From the NCBI RefSeq assembly GCF_029690045.1, contig NZ_CP121464.1, forward strand, positions 434,001-498,000: a stretch of DNA of 64,000 nt. Direction: 5' to 3'. Under the pieces are notes generated by a model. It was not told where the DNA came from, searched no databases, and worked only from the letters and a program-made list of their open reading frames with translations. The position numbers and the translations under genes were made by a program. Positions 18,991 through 27,774 of this stretch are shown here, piece after piece; position 1 is the stretch's first letter; every line of letters begins with the position of its first letter. Origin of the DNA: Janthinobacterium rivuli (GTDB lineage Bacteria > Pseudomonadota > Gammaproteobacteria > Burkholderiales > Burkholderiaceae_D).

Positions 18991-19875
18991 TTACGCAGCC
19001 AGCCGCGCGCGGCGGCTGCTCCACAGCCCCTCGGCCGCATACAGGCCCAGCGCCGTCCAGATGACGAGGAAGCCCAGCATGCGCTCTTGGGTGAACGATT
19101 CGTGGAAGACCCACACGCCGATCAGGAGCTGGCCCGTGGGGGCGATGTATTGCAGCAAGCCCAATACGGCCAGCGGCAGGCGGCGCGCGCCGGCGGCAAA
19201 CAGCAGCAGGGGAATGGCCGTGATGGGGCCGGACGCCAGCAGCAGCGCGCGCGTGGCGGTGGAATCTGTATTGACGAAGCCGCTCTGGCCATGCCAGGCC
19301 AGCCACAGTATGTAAGCCAGCGCCAGAGGGAACAGAATCAATGTTTCAAACGACAGGCCTTCCAGCGCGCCCAGCGCGGCCGTCTTGCGCAGCAAGCCAT
19401 AGCCGCCAAACGTGGCCGCCAGCAGCAGGGCGATCCAGGGCACTTGCCACGCCTGCCAGGTGAGCCAGGCCACGCCGCAGGCGGCCAGCCCGATGGCCAG
19501 CCACTGCAGGCGGCGCAGGCGTTCGTGCAGCAGCAAAAAGCCCAGCATGACATTGATCAGGGGCGTAATGAAGTAACCGAGGCTGGCGTCGACCACGTGG
19601 CCGTTGTTGACGGCCCAGATATAGATGAACCAGTTGGCGGAGAGCAAAAACGCACTGGCGACGAAGCTGGCCACCACCCTGGGCTGCGCTTTGAGGCTGC
19701 CCAGCCAGCTCCACTGCCGGCGCACGGTCAGCACGATACCGAGGAACAAGAGCGACCAGACCATGCGGTGCGCCAGGATTTCCTGTGGCGCGATCTCGCC
19801 GATGGCGTGAAAGTACAGGGGGAACAGGCCCCAGCACAGGAAGGCGAGGGAGGCGTACAACATGCCTGGATTCAT
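18991..19875 (-). CDS. rarD: EamA-family permease RarD
   Basis: A 294-residue inner-membrane protein with ten predicted helices. The N-terminus has LYASLAFLCWGLFPLYF and LAHRMVWSLLFL, characteristic of RarD within the drug/metabolite transporter superfamily. Later motifs are SANWFIYIWAVNNGHVVDAS and LGYFITPLINVMLGFLLL. The transported compound is unknown. It is separated by 93 nt from ettA and by about 240 nt from the divergent kup gene. Confidence 0.9.
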   Translation of the reverse strand: MNPGMLYASLAFLCWGLFPLYFHAIGEIAPQEILAHRMVWSLLFLGIVLTVRRQWSWLGSLKAQPRVVASFVASAFLLSANWFIYIWAVNNGHVVDASLGYFITPLINVMLGFLLLHERLRRLQWLAIGLAACGVAWLTWQAWQVPWIALLLAATFGGYGLLRKTAALGALEGLSFETLILFPLALAYILWLAWHGQSGFVNTDSTATRALLLASGPITAIPLLLFAAGARRLPLAVLGLLQYIAPTGQLLIGVWVFHESFTQERMLGFLVIWTALGLYAAEGLWSSRRARLAA

Positions 19876-20112
19876 GATGGGCTTCGCTGGAGAGTAGACA
19901 GTCTGTCATTATGGCGGAAAACATCGGGGGCTGCCCGGCGCCGCTGGCGAGGCGTAGAATGGCAACAAATCAATGGCCGCAAGCCCGCGCAGCAAGGCGG
20001 AGCGGCATAAAACCACGACTTTGGGGCAGCCCGGGACCATGCAAAAATACTCTTGCTATTTGCTAATACCTATCATATTGTGCGATGCAACAAAACAAAA
20101 ACGGGTGCAATC

Positions 20113-21990
20113 TTGACGTCGGAACATAAAAAAAGCGGCCTTGCCGGCATGACCCTGGCGGCCGTCGGCATCGTTTACGGCGATATCGGCACCAGTCCGC
20201 TGTACACCCTCAAAACGGTCTTCGACCCGGCCCACGGCCTGCTGCTGTCGCCAGAGAACCTGCTGGGCATCGTTTCGCTGATCTTCTGGGGCCTGACCCT
20301 GATCGTCTCGCTCAAGTACGTGACCCTGGTGCTGCGCGCCGACAACCGCGGCGAGGGCGGCATCATGGCCTTGATGGCGCTGGTGCTGTCGTCCGTCAGC
20401 CGCCTGTCGCGCTGGCATTTCCCGTTGATGGTGATCGGCGTCTTCGGCGCCACCCTGTTCTATGGCGACAGCGTGATCACGCCGGCCATTTCCGTGCTGT
20501 CGGCGATCGAAGGCCTGGAAGTGGCCACGCCCGCCTTCAGTCCGTATGTGGTGCCGCTGACGATGGTGGTGCTGGTGGCGCTGTATTCGGTGCAGTCGCA
20601 TGGCACGGCCGGCATCGGCCGCTATTTTGCCCCCATTATGGTGCTGTGGTTTGCCGCGCTGGCCGGCATGGGCGTGGTCAACATCATCAAGTCGCCGGCC
20701 ATTCTGGCCGCGCTCAATCCCCTGCACGCGGCGACCTTCCTGATGAATAACGGCTTCGTTGCCTTCGTTGCCCTGGGCGCCGTGGTGCTGGCGCTGACGG
20801 GCGCCGAGGCGCTGTACGCCGACATGGGCCACTTCGGCAAGAAGCCGATCCGCCTGGCCTGGTTCCTGATCGCCTTTCCCGCGCTGGCGCTGAATTACCT
20901 GGGCCAGGGCGGTCTGCTGCTGGCCCATCCCGAAGCCGTCACGAATCCGTTTTACCAGCAACTGGGCGCGTGGAGCGTGTACCCGCTGGTGATTTTATCG
21001 ACCATGGCCACCGTGATCGCCTCGCAGGCAACCATTTCCGGCACCTTCTCGATGACCAAGCAAGCGATCGCGCTGGGCTTCTTGCCGCGCATGCGCGTGC
21101 GCCACACGTCGGAAAGCGAAATCGGGCAGATTTACATCCCTGCCGTGAACTGGCTGCAACTGGCCGTGGTGTTGCTGGCCGTCATCGGCTTCGGTTCTTC
21201 GGAAAACCTGGCTGCCGCCTACGGCATCGCCGTCACGGCCACGATGCTGTCGACCACCATCCTGACGTTCTTCGTCATCCGCTACCGCTGGAAGATGAAC
21301 CTGGCCCTGTGCTGGGCCGCCACGGGCTTTTTCCTGATCATCGACGTCAACCTGGTGTCGGCGACGGCCCTGAAACTGTTCCATGGCGGCTGGTTCCCGC
21401 TGCTGCTGGGCTCGATTTTGTTCATCGTCATGCTGACCTGGAAGCGCGGTCGCCAGCTGGTGTTCCAGAACCTGGAAAAGCATGCGATTCCGCTCGACGA
21501 TTTCCTCTCGTCGCTGTTCATCGCGCCGCCGCTGCGCGTGCCCGGCACGGCCATCTTCCTGCGCGGCGAAACGGATGGCGTGCCGCATGCGCTGCTGCAT
21601 AACCTGCTGCACAACAAGGTGTTGCATGAACGGGTGATCTTCCTCACCGTCTTCATGCATGAAGAGCCGTGGGTGGCGCCATCGGAGCGCGTGCGCGTGG
21701 TGGACCTGGGCCACCAGTGCTACCAGGTGAATGTGCATTACGGCTTCAAGGATGAACCGGATATTCCATCCGCGCTGGCGCAGTGCGCCCAGCAGGGACT
21801 CGATTTCGAGATGATGGAGACGTCGTTCTTCATCGCGCGCCAGACCATCATCTCGACGCCCGGTGCGGGCATGATGCCGTGGCGCGAGCACCTGTTCGTC
21901 ACCATGTCGCGCAATGCGCGCACGGCGGCCGACTACTATCAGATTCCGAGCAACCGGGTAATCGAACTGGGCACGCAGGTGGAAATATAG
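20113..21990 (+). CDS. kup: Low-affinity potassium transporter Kup
   Basis: A K+:H+ symporter of the KUP/HAK/KT family, about 625 residues with roughly twelve membrane helices and a soluble C-terminal domain. Diagnostic motifs are GIVYGDIGTSPLYTLKTVF near the N-terminus, GEGGIMALMALVLS, and FYGDSVITPAISVLSAIEGLE. The start is placed at TTG 20113 (MTSEHKKSGLAGMTLAAVG), where homologues usually begin. A TTG 20 codons earlier is possible but lies in promoter-like AT-rich sequence. Monocistronic. Confidence 0.93.
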   Translation: MTSEHKKSGLAGMTLAAVGIVYGDIGTSPLYTLKTVFDPAHGLLLSPENLLGIVSLIFWGLTLIVSLKYVTLVLRADNRGEGGIMALMALVLSSVSRLSRWHFPLMVIGVFGATLFYGDSVITPAISVLSAIEGLEVATPAFSPYVVPLTMVVLVALYSVQSHGTAGIGRYFAPIMVLWFAALAGMGVVNIIKSPAILAALNPLHAATFLMNNGFVAFVALGAVVLALTGAEALYADMGHFGKKPIRLAWFLIAFPALALNYLGQGGLLLAHPEAVTNPFYQQLGAWSVYPLVILSTMATVIASQATISGTFSMTKQAIALGFLPRMRVRHTSESEIGQIYIPAVNWLQLAVVLLAVIGFGSSENLAAAYGIAVTATMLSTTILTFFVIRYRWKMNLALCWAATGFFLIIDVNLVSATALKLFHGGWFPLLLGSILFIVMLTWKRGRQLVFQNLEKHAIPLDDFLSSLFIAPPLRVPGTAIFLRGETDGVPHALLHNLLHNKVLHERVIFLTVFMHEEPWVAPSERVRVVDLGHQCYQVNVHYGFKDEPDIPSALAQCAQQGLDFEMMETSFFIARQTIISTPGAGMMPWREHLFVTMSRNARTAADYYQIPSNRVIELGTQVEI

Positions 21991-22135
21991 ATATTGTGTC
22001 AACGTTGCATCGAGACACATTTATTGCCCTGCTTACGTCTGCTTACAAATGGGCTACGCGAGTCCTGTTAAACTCCAGCCCGTACCGGTCCGCACCGTAC
22101 GGGCTTAGCCACACACCAATATTTAAAGGGAAACC

Positions 22136-22612
22136 ATGAAATCGGTATTTCAAATGATCGCCACCCTCGCTTGCGCCGTGGCCCTGACCGCTTGCGGCGC
22201 CGCTGCCAACACCGAGAAGCCGGTCGTGCTTGACCCGAACACGCAAGTCAAAGAGTTCCTCTTTCCCGACCTGGTGAAAGGCACCGGCACGGCCGCCGCC
22301 GCGGGCGATACCCTGACGGTGGTGTACACGGGCTGGCTGTATGACGCGAGCAAGCCGGACGGCAAAGGCGCGCAGTTCGATGCGGTAATCCCTCCGAAAA
22401 GTTTTACGTTTGTCCTGGGTATCGGCAAAATGATTCTGGGCTGGGACCGTGGCCTGGTCGGCATGCAAGAGGGTGGCACGCGCCGCCTGCTCATTCCGTA
22501 TGACCTGGGCTATGGCGTTGGCGGCACCCGTGATTCGACGGGTGCGGTGGTGATTCCGCCTTACGCTGGCCTGGTGTTCGACATCACGCTGCGAAAAGTA
22601 GAGAAAAAGTAA
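22136..22612 (+). CDS. FKBP-type peptidyl-prolyl cis-trans isomerase, lipoprotein
   Basis: A 158-residue precursor with a lipoprotein signal ending in the lipobox LTAC (residues 17-20). The FKBP domain is intact: LTVVYTGWLYDASKPDGKGAQFD, FVLGIGKMILGWDRGLVGMQEGG, RRLLIPYDLGYG and FDITLRKVE. It catalyses proline isomerization in envelope proteins, probably anchored to a membrane facing the periplasm. AAAGGGAAACC precedes the ATG. A strong terminator follows 21 nt after the stop. Confidence 0.92.
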   Translation: MKSVFQMIATLACAVALTACGAAANTEKPVVLDPNTQVKEFLFPDLVKGTGTAAAAGDTLTVVYTGWLYDASKPDGKGAQFDAVIPPKSFTFVLGIGKMILGWDRGLVGMQEGGTRRLLIPYDLGYGVGGTRDSTGAVVIPPYAGLVFDITLRKVEKK

Positions 22613-22633
22613 GCACGCGCAAGGTGCACGGAC

Positions 22634-22663
22634 AAAGGGCGACTCCATGGAGTCGCCCTTTTT
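22634..22663. terminator. Intrinsic terminator
   Basis: AAAGGGCGACTCC and its reverse complement meet around a CCATGG centre (22634-22659), followed by T5. It ends the FKBP transcript and, being nearly symmetrical, may also serve the convergent PP-loop gene. Confidence 0.9.
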
Positions 22664-22678
22664 GCTTTTGCGGTGGAG

Positions 22679-23350
22679 TCAGGCGGGCGCCAGTTCCTGG
22701 AAGTAATACGTGGCGCCGCCCAGATTGGCTGGCGCGTCATATTGCAGCACCTGCGTGCGGCGCAGCGCCACCGGTGCGCTGAAGGCGGGCCCGTCGTAGA
22801 CGAAGGTGTGGAATTCGCCGTTTTCACCGCAGGCGTCGACGCCGGGCGGCAGGTCGGCAAGGAAGGACGCATCGAACTCGCGCCCGCAAAATGCGCGCGG
22901 CAGGTGCTGGCCATTGATGCACACGACGATGGCCTTGAAGCCGGCGGCGAGAAATTCGTCGACCAGCGCGCGGCGGTCCCCGCCCCACAGGGGCAGGTGC
23001 GCCGTCAGGCCGGCGGCCGCACAGACTTTTTCTTCCCAGTCGCGGTGCGGCTGCAAGTCGATGTCGCCAAACAGCGCATGATCGATGCCCTCGGCCTTGG
23101 CCGCGCGCAGCATGGCGATGAATTGTTCCTCGTAGCTGGCCCAGCTGGCGTGATAGCGCTGCAGGCGTGCGCCCAGGCTGGCCGCCTGCGCCTCAAGCAG
23201 CTCGGGCGGCACGCCGTGCGAGCGCGACTTGCGGCCGTCTTCATCCATGGCCGTGATCAACAGGGGAACGGCCATGCCGGCGTTGCGCGCGCGCCACAGG
23301 GCCAGGCAGGAATCCTTGCCGCCGCTCCAGGAAATCAGGGCCGTCGTCAT
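22679..23350 (-). CDS. PP-loop ATP-binding protein (DUF71 / diphthine-ammonia ligase-like)
   Basis: A 223-residue protein starting MTTALISWSGGKDSCLALW, where SGGKDS is the PP-loop pyrophosphatase motif. The later GDIDLQPHRDWEEKV and DACGENGEFHTFVYDGP match the DUF71 (MJ0570-type) family, whose archaeal and eukaryotic members amidate diphthine. Bacteria lack diphthamide, so the bacterial role is unknown and could be another amidation or adenylation. It overlaps elaA by 4 nt. Confidence 0.88.
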   Translation of the reverse strand: MTTALISWSGGKDSCLALWRARNAGMAVPLLITAMDEDGRKSRSHGVPPELLEAQAASLGARLQRYHASWASYEEQFIAMLRAAKAEGIDHALFGDIDLQPHRDWEEKVCAAAGLTAHLPLWGGDRRALVDEFLAAGFKAIVVCINGQHLPRAFCGREFDASFLADLPPGVDACGENGEFHTFVYDGPAFSAPVALRRTQVLQYDAPANLGGATYYFQELAPA

Positions 23351-23817
23351 GCGGGTTGCTCCACCGCGCGCAGCATGTCGACGTGCTCAATGCCGTCTTC
23401 GTCGTACGGTGCGCTGACGGTGACAAAGCCGAAGGATTGATAGAAGCGTTCGAGGTACTGCTGCGCGCCGATGCGGATGGCGTGGCCGGGGTGCTGGCGT
23501 TCGGCGCGCGCGATGCCCTCAAGCAATAGCTGCTTGCCGGCGCCCGTGGTGCGCGCCTCGGGTGCCGTCAACACGCGGCCCAGCGACATTTCCACATACT
23601 TGGCGCCCGGTGCCAGCACGCGCAGGTAGGCGGCCAGCCGGCGCTGGCCATCGACCGTTTGCCAGCCCAGCAAATGCATGGCTTGCTGGTCATGGCCGTC
23701 CAGGTCCGGGTAAATGCATTGCTGTTCGATGACGAACACGCGCTGGCGCAAGGCCAGCACCTGGTACAAATCGTGGGGGCCGAGTTCGTCGAACGTGTTC
23801 CATTGCCAGCTGATCAT
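23347..23817 (-). CDS. elaA: GNAT family N-acetyltransferase, ElaA type
   Basis: A 156-residue protein with the ElaA pattern: FDELGPHDLYQVLALRQRVFVIEQQCIYPDLDG at the N-terminus, LGRVLTAPEARTTGAGKQLL as the acetyl-CoA-binding loop, and GAQQYLERFYQSFGF near the C-terminus. The acceptor substrate is unknown. Translationally coupled (ATGA) to the downstream PP-loop gene. Confidence 0.9.
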   Translation of the reverse strand: MISWQWNTFDELGPHDLYQVLALRQRVFVIEQQCIYPDLDGHDQQAMHLLGWQTVDGQRRLAAYLRVLAPGAKYVEMSLGRVLTAPEARTTGAGKQLLLEGIARAERQHPGHAIRIGAQQYLERFYQSFGFVTVSAPYDEDGIEHVDMLRAVEQPA

Positions 23818-23857
23818 GGTTCATCCTTGATTGAGAGTGGCCATGATTTTACCGGCT

Positions 23858-24766
23858 TCACGCAGCCGGCGCGGGATAGCGCTGCGCATACCACTGCTTC
23901 AGGTGCTCGATGCAGCGCGTCACGCGGGGCGCCACCAGCTGGCGCGACGGATAGATGGCGAACAGCGCCAGGCTGGGCCGCTCGATGTCCGGAAACAGCT
24001 CGACCAGGGCGCCGCTGGCCAGTTCCTCGCGGCAGACGAAAGTGGGCAGGATGCCGATGCCCAGGCCGCGCAGGATCAGGCTGCGCATGAACAGGGTGTT
24101 GTTCGTGCGCACCCAGTTCGGCACTTCGATGTCGCTGTGCGGTCCCGCATGGCGCAGCGGCCAGCGGCTGCCGAACAGCGCGTGGCTGTAGATGAAGCAG
24201 CGCTGGCGCGTCAGGTCCGTGGCTTCCCGCAAGGGGCCGTGGCGTTCCAGGTAGGCCGGGGCGCAGCAGATGTGCAGGCGGTAGTCGTGGATATGGCGCG
24301 CCACGTAGCTCGAATCGGTGAGCGCGGTGGTGACGCGAAAACCCAGGTCGTAGTTGGCCGCCGCCAGGTCCACGTATTCATCCTTCAGGTCGACGTCCAG
24401 GCGCAAGGCCGGCCAGTCGGCCATGAAATCGGCCAGGCCCTCGGCCAGTTCGCCCACGCCCAAGGTCAGCGGCGCGTTGATGCGCAGGCGGCCCGTCACG
24501 TGCGCCGTCGAGTGCGCCACCATGTCTTCCGCCTGCGCCAGTTCGTCGAGCAGCTTGCGGCAGTGCTCGAGGTAGGCGGCGCCCGTTTCCGTCAGGGCCA
24601 GCTGGCGCGTGGTGCGCGTCATCAGGCGCCCGCCCAGTTCCTGCTCCAGCTGGCCGATGCGCCGGCTCACATAGGAGGCCGACAGGTCCAGTTCATCGGC
24701 GGCGCGGCGAAAGCTGCCCAGCTCGGCCACGCGGCGAAACAGCTGCATCGCCTGCAATTTATCCAT
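23858..24766 (-). CDS. LysR family transcriptional regulator
   Basis: A 302-residue regulator with an N-terminal winged helix (LFRRVAELGSFRRAADELDLSASYVSRRIGQLE, about residues 8-41) and a C-terminal periplasmic-binding-like effector domain. The HTH and the segment RTTRQLALTETGAAYLEHC are of the CrgA/DsdC-like subgroup that acts on a divergent neighbour. It is divergent from the DJ-1/PfpI-type gene at 24887, its likely target. Confidence 0.9.
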   Translation of the reverse strand: MDKLQAMQLFRRVAELGSFRRAADELDLSASYVSRRIGQLEQELGGRLMTRTTRQLALTETGAAYLEHCRKLLDELAQAEDMVAHSTAHVTGRLRINAPLTLGVGELAEGLADFMADWPALRLDVDLKDEYVDLAAANYDLGFRVTTALTDSSYVARHIHDYRLHICCAPAYLERHGPLREATDLTRQRCFIYSHALFGSRWPLRHAGPHSDIEVPNWVRTNNTLFMRSLILRGLGIGILPTFVCREELASGALVELFPDIERPSLALFAIYPSRQLVAPRVTRCIEHLKQWYAQRYPAPAA

Positions 24767-24773
24767 TTCATTC

Positions 24774-24794
24774 CTATTCGGCGCTTCTATTCGG
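24774..24794. promoter_or_regulatory. Direct repeat in LysR/DJ-1 divergent promoter region
   Basis: CTATTCGG occurs at 24774-24781 and 24787-24794, 13 nt apart, just upstream of the lysR-type start. A related GATTCGG follows near 24844. The location suits a LysR-type operator controlling both genes, but no experimental consensus is known for this regulator. Confidence 0.35.
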
Positions 24795-24886
24795 TCTTAT
24801 TCTGCATCAGTGCTGTGCATTATTCATCATTTTTCCATATTTTGATTCGGAATATGCTGGTGACCTCTCTACAGAAAGGCCACACC

Positions 24887-25729
24887 ATGAAAAAATTACT
24901 GATCAGCAGCCTGTTGCTCGCCGCCTTTTCCACGGCCCAGGCGGCCGAGGTCCTCGTCGTGCTGTCGGACGCCAATCACCTCGACCTGCGCGACGGCAAG
25001 GTCTTCCCGACGGGCTTTTATCTGAATGAATTGATGCAACCCGTGAAAAAACTGCTCGACGCGGGTCACACGGTGACGTTCGCCACGCCGCAGGGCCAGG
25101 CGCCCACGCTGGACGCCAGCTCGGATACGGTCGACTATTTTGGCGGCGACGCGGTCGCGCACGCGGCGCACAAGGCGCTGCTGGACCAGCTGGTGCTGAC
25201 GGTGCCGGGCCGCTCGCCCGTGATCAGCCTGAAGCGCGTGGAGCAGATCGGCTATGGCCACTACGCGGCCGTGCTGGTGCCGGGCGGCCACGCGCCGATG
25301 CAGGATCTGTTGAAGGATGCCAGCCTGGGCGCCTTGCTGCGCCAGTTCCACGCGGACGGCAAGCCGACGGCGCTGCTGTGCCATGGCCCCATCGCTTTGC
25401 TGTCGGCCTTGCCGCAGGCGGCAGCGTTTGCGGCCGCGCTGGAAGCGGGCCGCCCGCCGCCCACCCCGGCGCACTGGATCTACAGCGGCTACCGCATGAC
25501 GGTGATCAGCAATCAGGAAGAGCTGGCGGCGCAGGGCGCGCTGCAGGGCGGAACGATGAAGTTCTATCCGCAGTCGGGCTTGCAGGCGGCCGGCGCGCAG
25601 TATGTGCAGAACCAGGCGCCGTGGAGCAGCAACGTGGTGGTCGACCGCGAACTGATCACGGGACAGAATCCCGCCTCGGCGCCGGCCCTGGCGGACAAGC
25701 TGCTGCAGGCGCTGCAGGTGTCTCGTTAA
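24887..25729 (+). CDS. Exported DJ-1/PfpI family (type 1 glutamine amidotransferase-like) protein
   Basis: A 280-residue protein starting MKKLLISSLLLAAFSTAQA, a Sec signal peptide cleaved near AQA-A. The mature part has the DJ-1/PfpI fold: ADVLVVLSD-like first strand, HTVTFATPQGQAPTLD, YAAVLVPGGHAPMQDL and the nucleophile elbow ALLCHGPIALLSAL with the candidate catalytic Cys. Family members act as chaperones, glyoxalases or hydrolases. The start is chosen for AGAAAGG at 8 nt. Its stop codon lies inside an 11-nt tandem duplication (GTCTCGTTAAC). Export is unusual for this family. Confidence 0.85.
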   Translation: MKKLLISSLLLAAFSTAQAAEVLVVLSDANHLDLRDGKVFPTGFYLNELMQPVKKLLDAGHTVTFATPQGQAPTLDASSDTVDYFGGDAVAHAAHKALLDQLVLTVPGRSPVISLKRVEQIGYGHYAAVLVPGGHAPMQDLLKDASLGALLRQFHADGKPTALLCHGPIALLSALPQAAAFAAALEAGRPPPTPAHWIYSGYRMTVISNQEELAAQGALQGGTMKFYPQSGLQAAGAQYVQNQAPWSSNVVVDRELITGQNPASAPALADKLLQALQVSR

Positions 25730-25742
25730 CGTCTCGTTAACG

Positions 25743-25776
25743 AAAAATCCCCGGCGGCGCCAGGGCGCGGCCGGGG
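25743..25776 (-). terminator. Intrinsic terminator of ohr
   Basis: On the minus strand, CCCCGGC and GCCGGGG form a stem around a 14-nt loop, followed by ATTTTT. It lies just after the ohr stop and between convergent genes. Confidence 0.8.
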
Positions 25777-25797
25777 AGGCAGTGCGTGCAGCGGAGA

Positions 25798-26223
25798 TTA
25801 CACGATCGTCAAGGTCACGTCGATGTTGCCGCGCGTGGCGTTCGAGTACGGGCAGACGATGTGGGCGGCGGCGACCAGCGCTTCGGCGGCGGCGCGTTCC
25901 ATGCCTGGCAGCGAAATTTTCAGTTCCACTTCGATGCCGAAGCCCGTGTCGATGGCGCCGATGCCGACGTTGCCTTCGATCGACAGGTCCGCTGGCAGGG
26001 CGATCTTGTCGCGGCCGCCGACGAATTTCATGGCGCCGATGAAGCAGGCCGAGTAGCCGGCGGCGAACAGTTGTTCCGGATTGGTGCCGACGGCGCCATT
26101 GCCGCCCAGTTCTTTTGGCGTGGTCAGCTTGACGTCCAGCACATTGTCGGACGATACGGCACGGCCTTCGCGGCCTCCGGTGGCGGTAGCTTGAGCGCGG
26201 TACAGGACTTGTTTGATCGACAT
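25798..26223 (-). CDS. ohr: Organic hydroperoxide resistance protein Ohr (OsmC family)
   Basis: A 141-residue thiol peroxidase with both redox cysteines in place: YSACFIGAM (peroxidatic Cys) and [13 protein letters not shown] (resolving Cys). [15 protein letters not shown] is the Ohr hallmark. It reduces organic and lipid hydroperoxides in the cytoplasm. No ohrR gene is adjacent in this window. The upstream region is AT-rich with palindromic pieces, fitting MarR-type control. Confidence 0.95.
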   Translation of the reverse strand: MSIKQVLYRAQATATGGREGRAVSSDNVLDVKLTTPKELGGNGAVGTNPEQLFAAGYSACFIGAMKFVGGRDKIALPADLSIEGNVGIGAIDTGFGIEVELKISLPGMERAAAEALVAAAHIVCPYSNATRGNIDVTLTIV

Positions 26224-26354
26224 GATGGTTTTCCTCGGTGAGTTAAATAGTTAACGACTAAATAGTGTACTACTTGTTTCGTGGGCTGTCGCCCCAGGAT
26301 CCCCGTCTGCAGAAGCGCTTGCCGGCGTCCATGTACACAATATATATCGCGCGC

Positions 26355-26378
26355 TATTTAATTGCAAGCGATTTTATT
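26355..26378. promoter_or_regulatory. Possible OhrR-type operator upstream of ohr
   Basis: ATTTAATTGC and GCGATTTTAT form an imperfect AT-rich inverted repeat about 130 nt upstream of the ohr start. MarR-family OhrR operators are AT-rich palindromes of similar size, but the match is weak and position-based only. Confidence 0.25.
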
Positions 26379-26508
26379 TCGGAGTGGCGCGGATTGACGC
26401 TTTATTTTGATGCCTTTGTCGCCACTACCGGGCTTCCATCGCATAATGGCCACCGCCGGTGGGGCCGATGGTTATGCTTGGCTCCACTTCACACCCCAAG
26501 GAAAAATC

Positions 26509-27774
26509 ATGACTAGCCTCTTCTTTATCCTGCGCATCACCGTGGCCACGATGGTCGCCTACATCATCGCCACGGCGATCCTGGTCGAGAATTTCTTGCG
26601 CTATATCTTCGGGCACACGGAAGGCTTCTTTGTCATCGTTGGCGCGCTGCTGGCCAGCGCCGTCATCACGAATGCGTTTTCGCACGTGCGGCGCGTGCGC
26701 CTGATCGCCGGCACCGTCAACGCCGGCACCCTGTCGAGCCGCCAGCGGCGCCAGATCGAGATTCCGTTCGAGGCGGGCGAGGCGTTCGACATGATCGACG
26801 CTGCCATCCGCGAACTGCCGGGCAGCGAAGTGGTCGAAAGCGCGCGTGACAGCCTGCAGGTGCAGGCTAGAGTGCGCCGCGCGGCGCCGTACACGCACAC
26901 GGGCTTGCCGCGCATGCGCCTGCTGGGCTTTCTCGAGCCGCGGCCGAACCAGATCCTCGCCACCGTCACGCCGAATGGCGAAGCGGGCAGCGTGACCCTG
27001 ATCTGCGAACCGGCGCGCAACGCGTGGACGGACTGGTTCCTCGTCGACCATGGCAGCAACCTGGAAAACGCGGAAGCGGTGACGCGGGCGATGACGCGCC
27101 GCGTGGCGCAGCGCCGGCGCGGTGAGCAGGCCGAGGCGCGCCAGACGGTGACGGAAAAGGAACTCACGGTGGCCAAGCTGAGCCTGCTGCATGCGCAGGT
27201 GGAACCGCACTTCCTGTACAACACCCTGGCCAGCGCGCAGCTGCTCACGCGCAGCGACCCCGTGCGCGCCGACGAGATGCTGGGCAACCTGATTTTGTAC
27301 CTGCGCCACTCGCTGCCGCGCACGGAGCAAGCCATGTCGACCCTGGGCACGGAGCTGGAGCGGGCGCGCGCCTACCTCGACATCCTGAAAATCCGCATGG
27401 GCGGGCGCCTGAACCTGCAGATCGAAGTGCCGCAATACCTGCGCCAGGCGGAGCTGCCGCCGATGATGCTGCAAACCCTGGTGGAAAACGCCATCAAGCA
27501 TGGCCTGGAGCCGAAAAGCGGCGGCGGCACCATCTGGATCATGGCGCGCAGCGGCAATGGCACGGTGATCGTCACGGTGGCCGACGACGGCAAGGGGTTC
27601 AGCGATGACGGCGCCGGCACGGGCATCGGCCTGCGCAATGTACGCGAACGCCTGCGCCTGACCTACGGCAATACCGCCGCGTTTGCCATCGTCGCCAATT
27701 TCCCCGATGGCGTGACGGCCACCATCACGGTGCCCGACAGCACGGCGCAAGGAGTGTCCCATGCATCAGCCTGA
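26509..27774 (+). CDS. Sensor histidine kinase, LytS/YehU type (HisKA-like 7TM-less form)
   Basis: About 421 residues: two N-terminal transmembrane helices (residues about 5-25 and 38-60), a linker domain, then the His_kinase domain with the phospho-acceptor in QVEPHFLYNTLASAQLL and an HATPase domain (LVENAIKHGLEPK N-box, ADDGKGFSDDGAGTGIGLRNVRERL G-boxes). The ATG at 26509 has AAGGAAAAATC ahead. It overlaps the response-regulator gene by 14 nt and forms a two-component system with it. The stimulus is unknown. Confidence 0.93.
   Translation: MTSLFFILRITVATMVAYIIATAILVENFLRYIFGHTEGFFVIVGALLASAVITNAFSHVRRVRLIAGTVNAGTLSSRQRRQIEIPFEAGEAFDMIDAAIRELPGSEVVESARDSLQVQARVRRAAPYTHTGLPRMRLLGFLEPRPNQILATVTPNGEAGSVTLICEPARNAWTDWFLVDHGSNLENAEAVTRAMTRRVAQRRRGEQAEARQTVTEKELTVAKLSLLHAQVEPHFLYNTLASAQLLTRSDPVRADEMLGNLILYLRHSLPRTEQAMSTLGTELERARAYLDILKIRMGGRLNLQIEVPQYLRQAELPPMMLQTLVENAIKHGLEPKSGGGTIWIMARSGNGTVIVTVADDGKGFSDDGAGTGIGLRNVRERLRLTYGNTAAFAIVANFPDGVTATITVPDSTAQGVSHASA

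Noticed and set aside
20053..20112. Upstream TTG start for kup giving 20 extra residues
   Set aside because: The extra residues are not Kup-like, and the sequence looks like promoter DNA. The start at 20113 fits the family N-terminus better.
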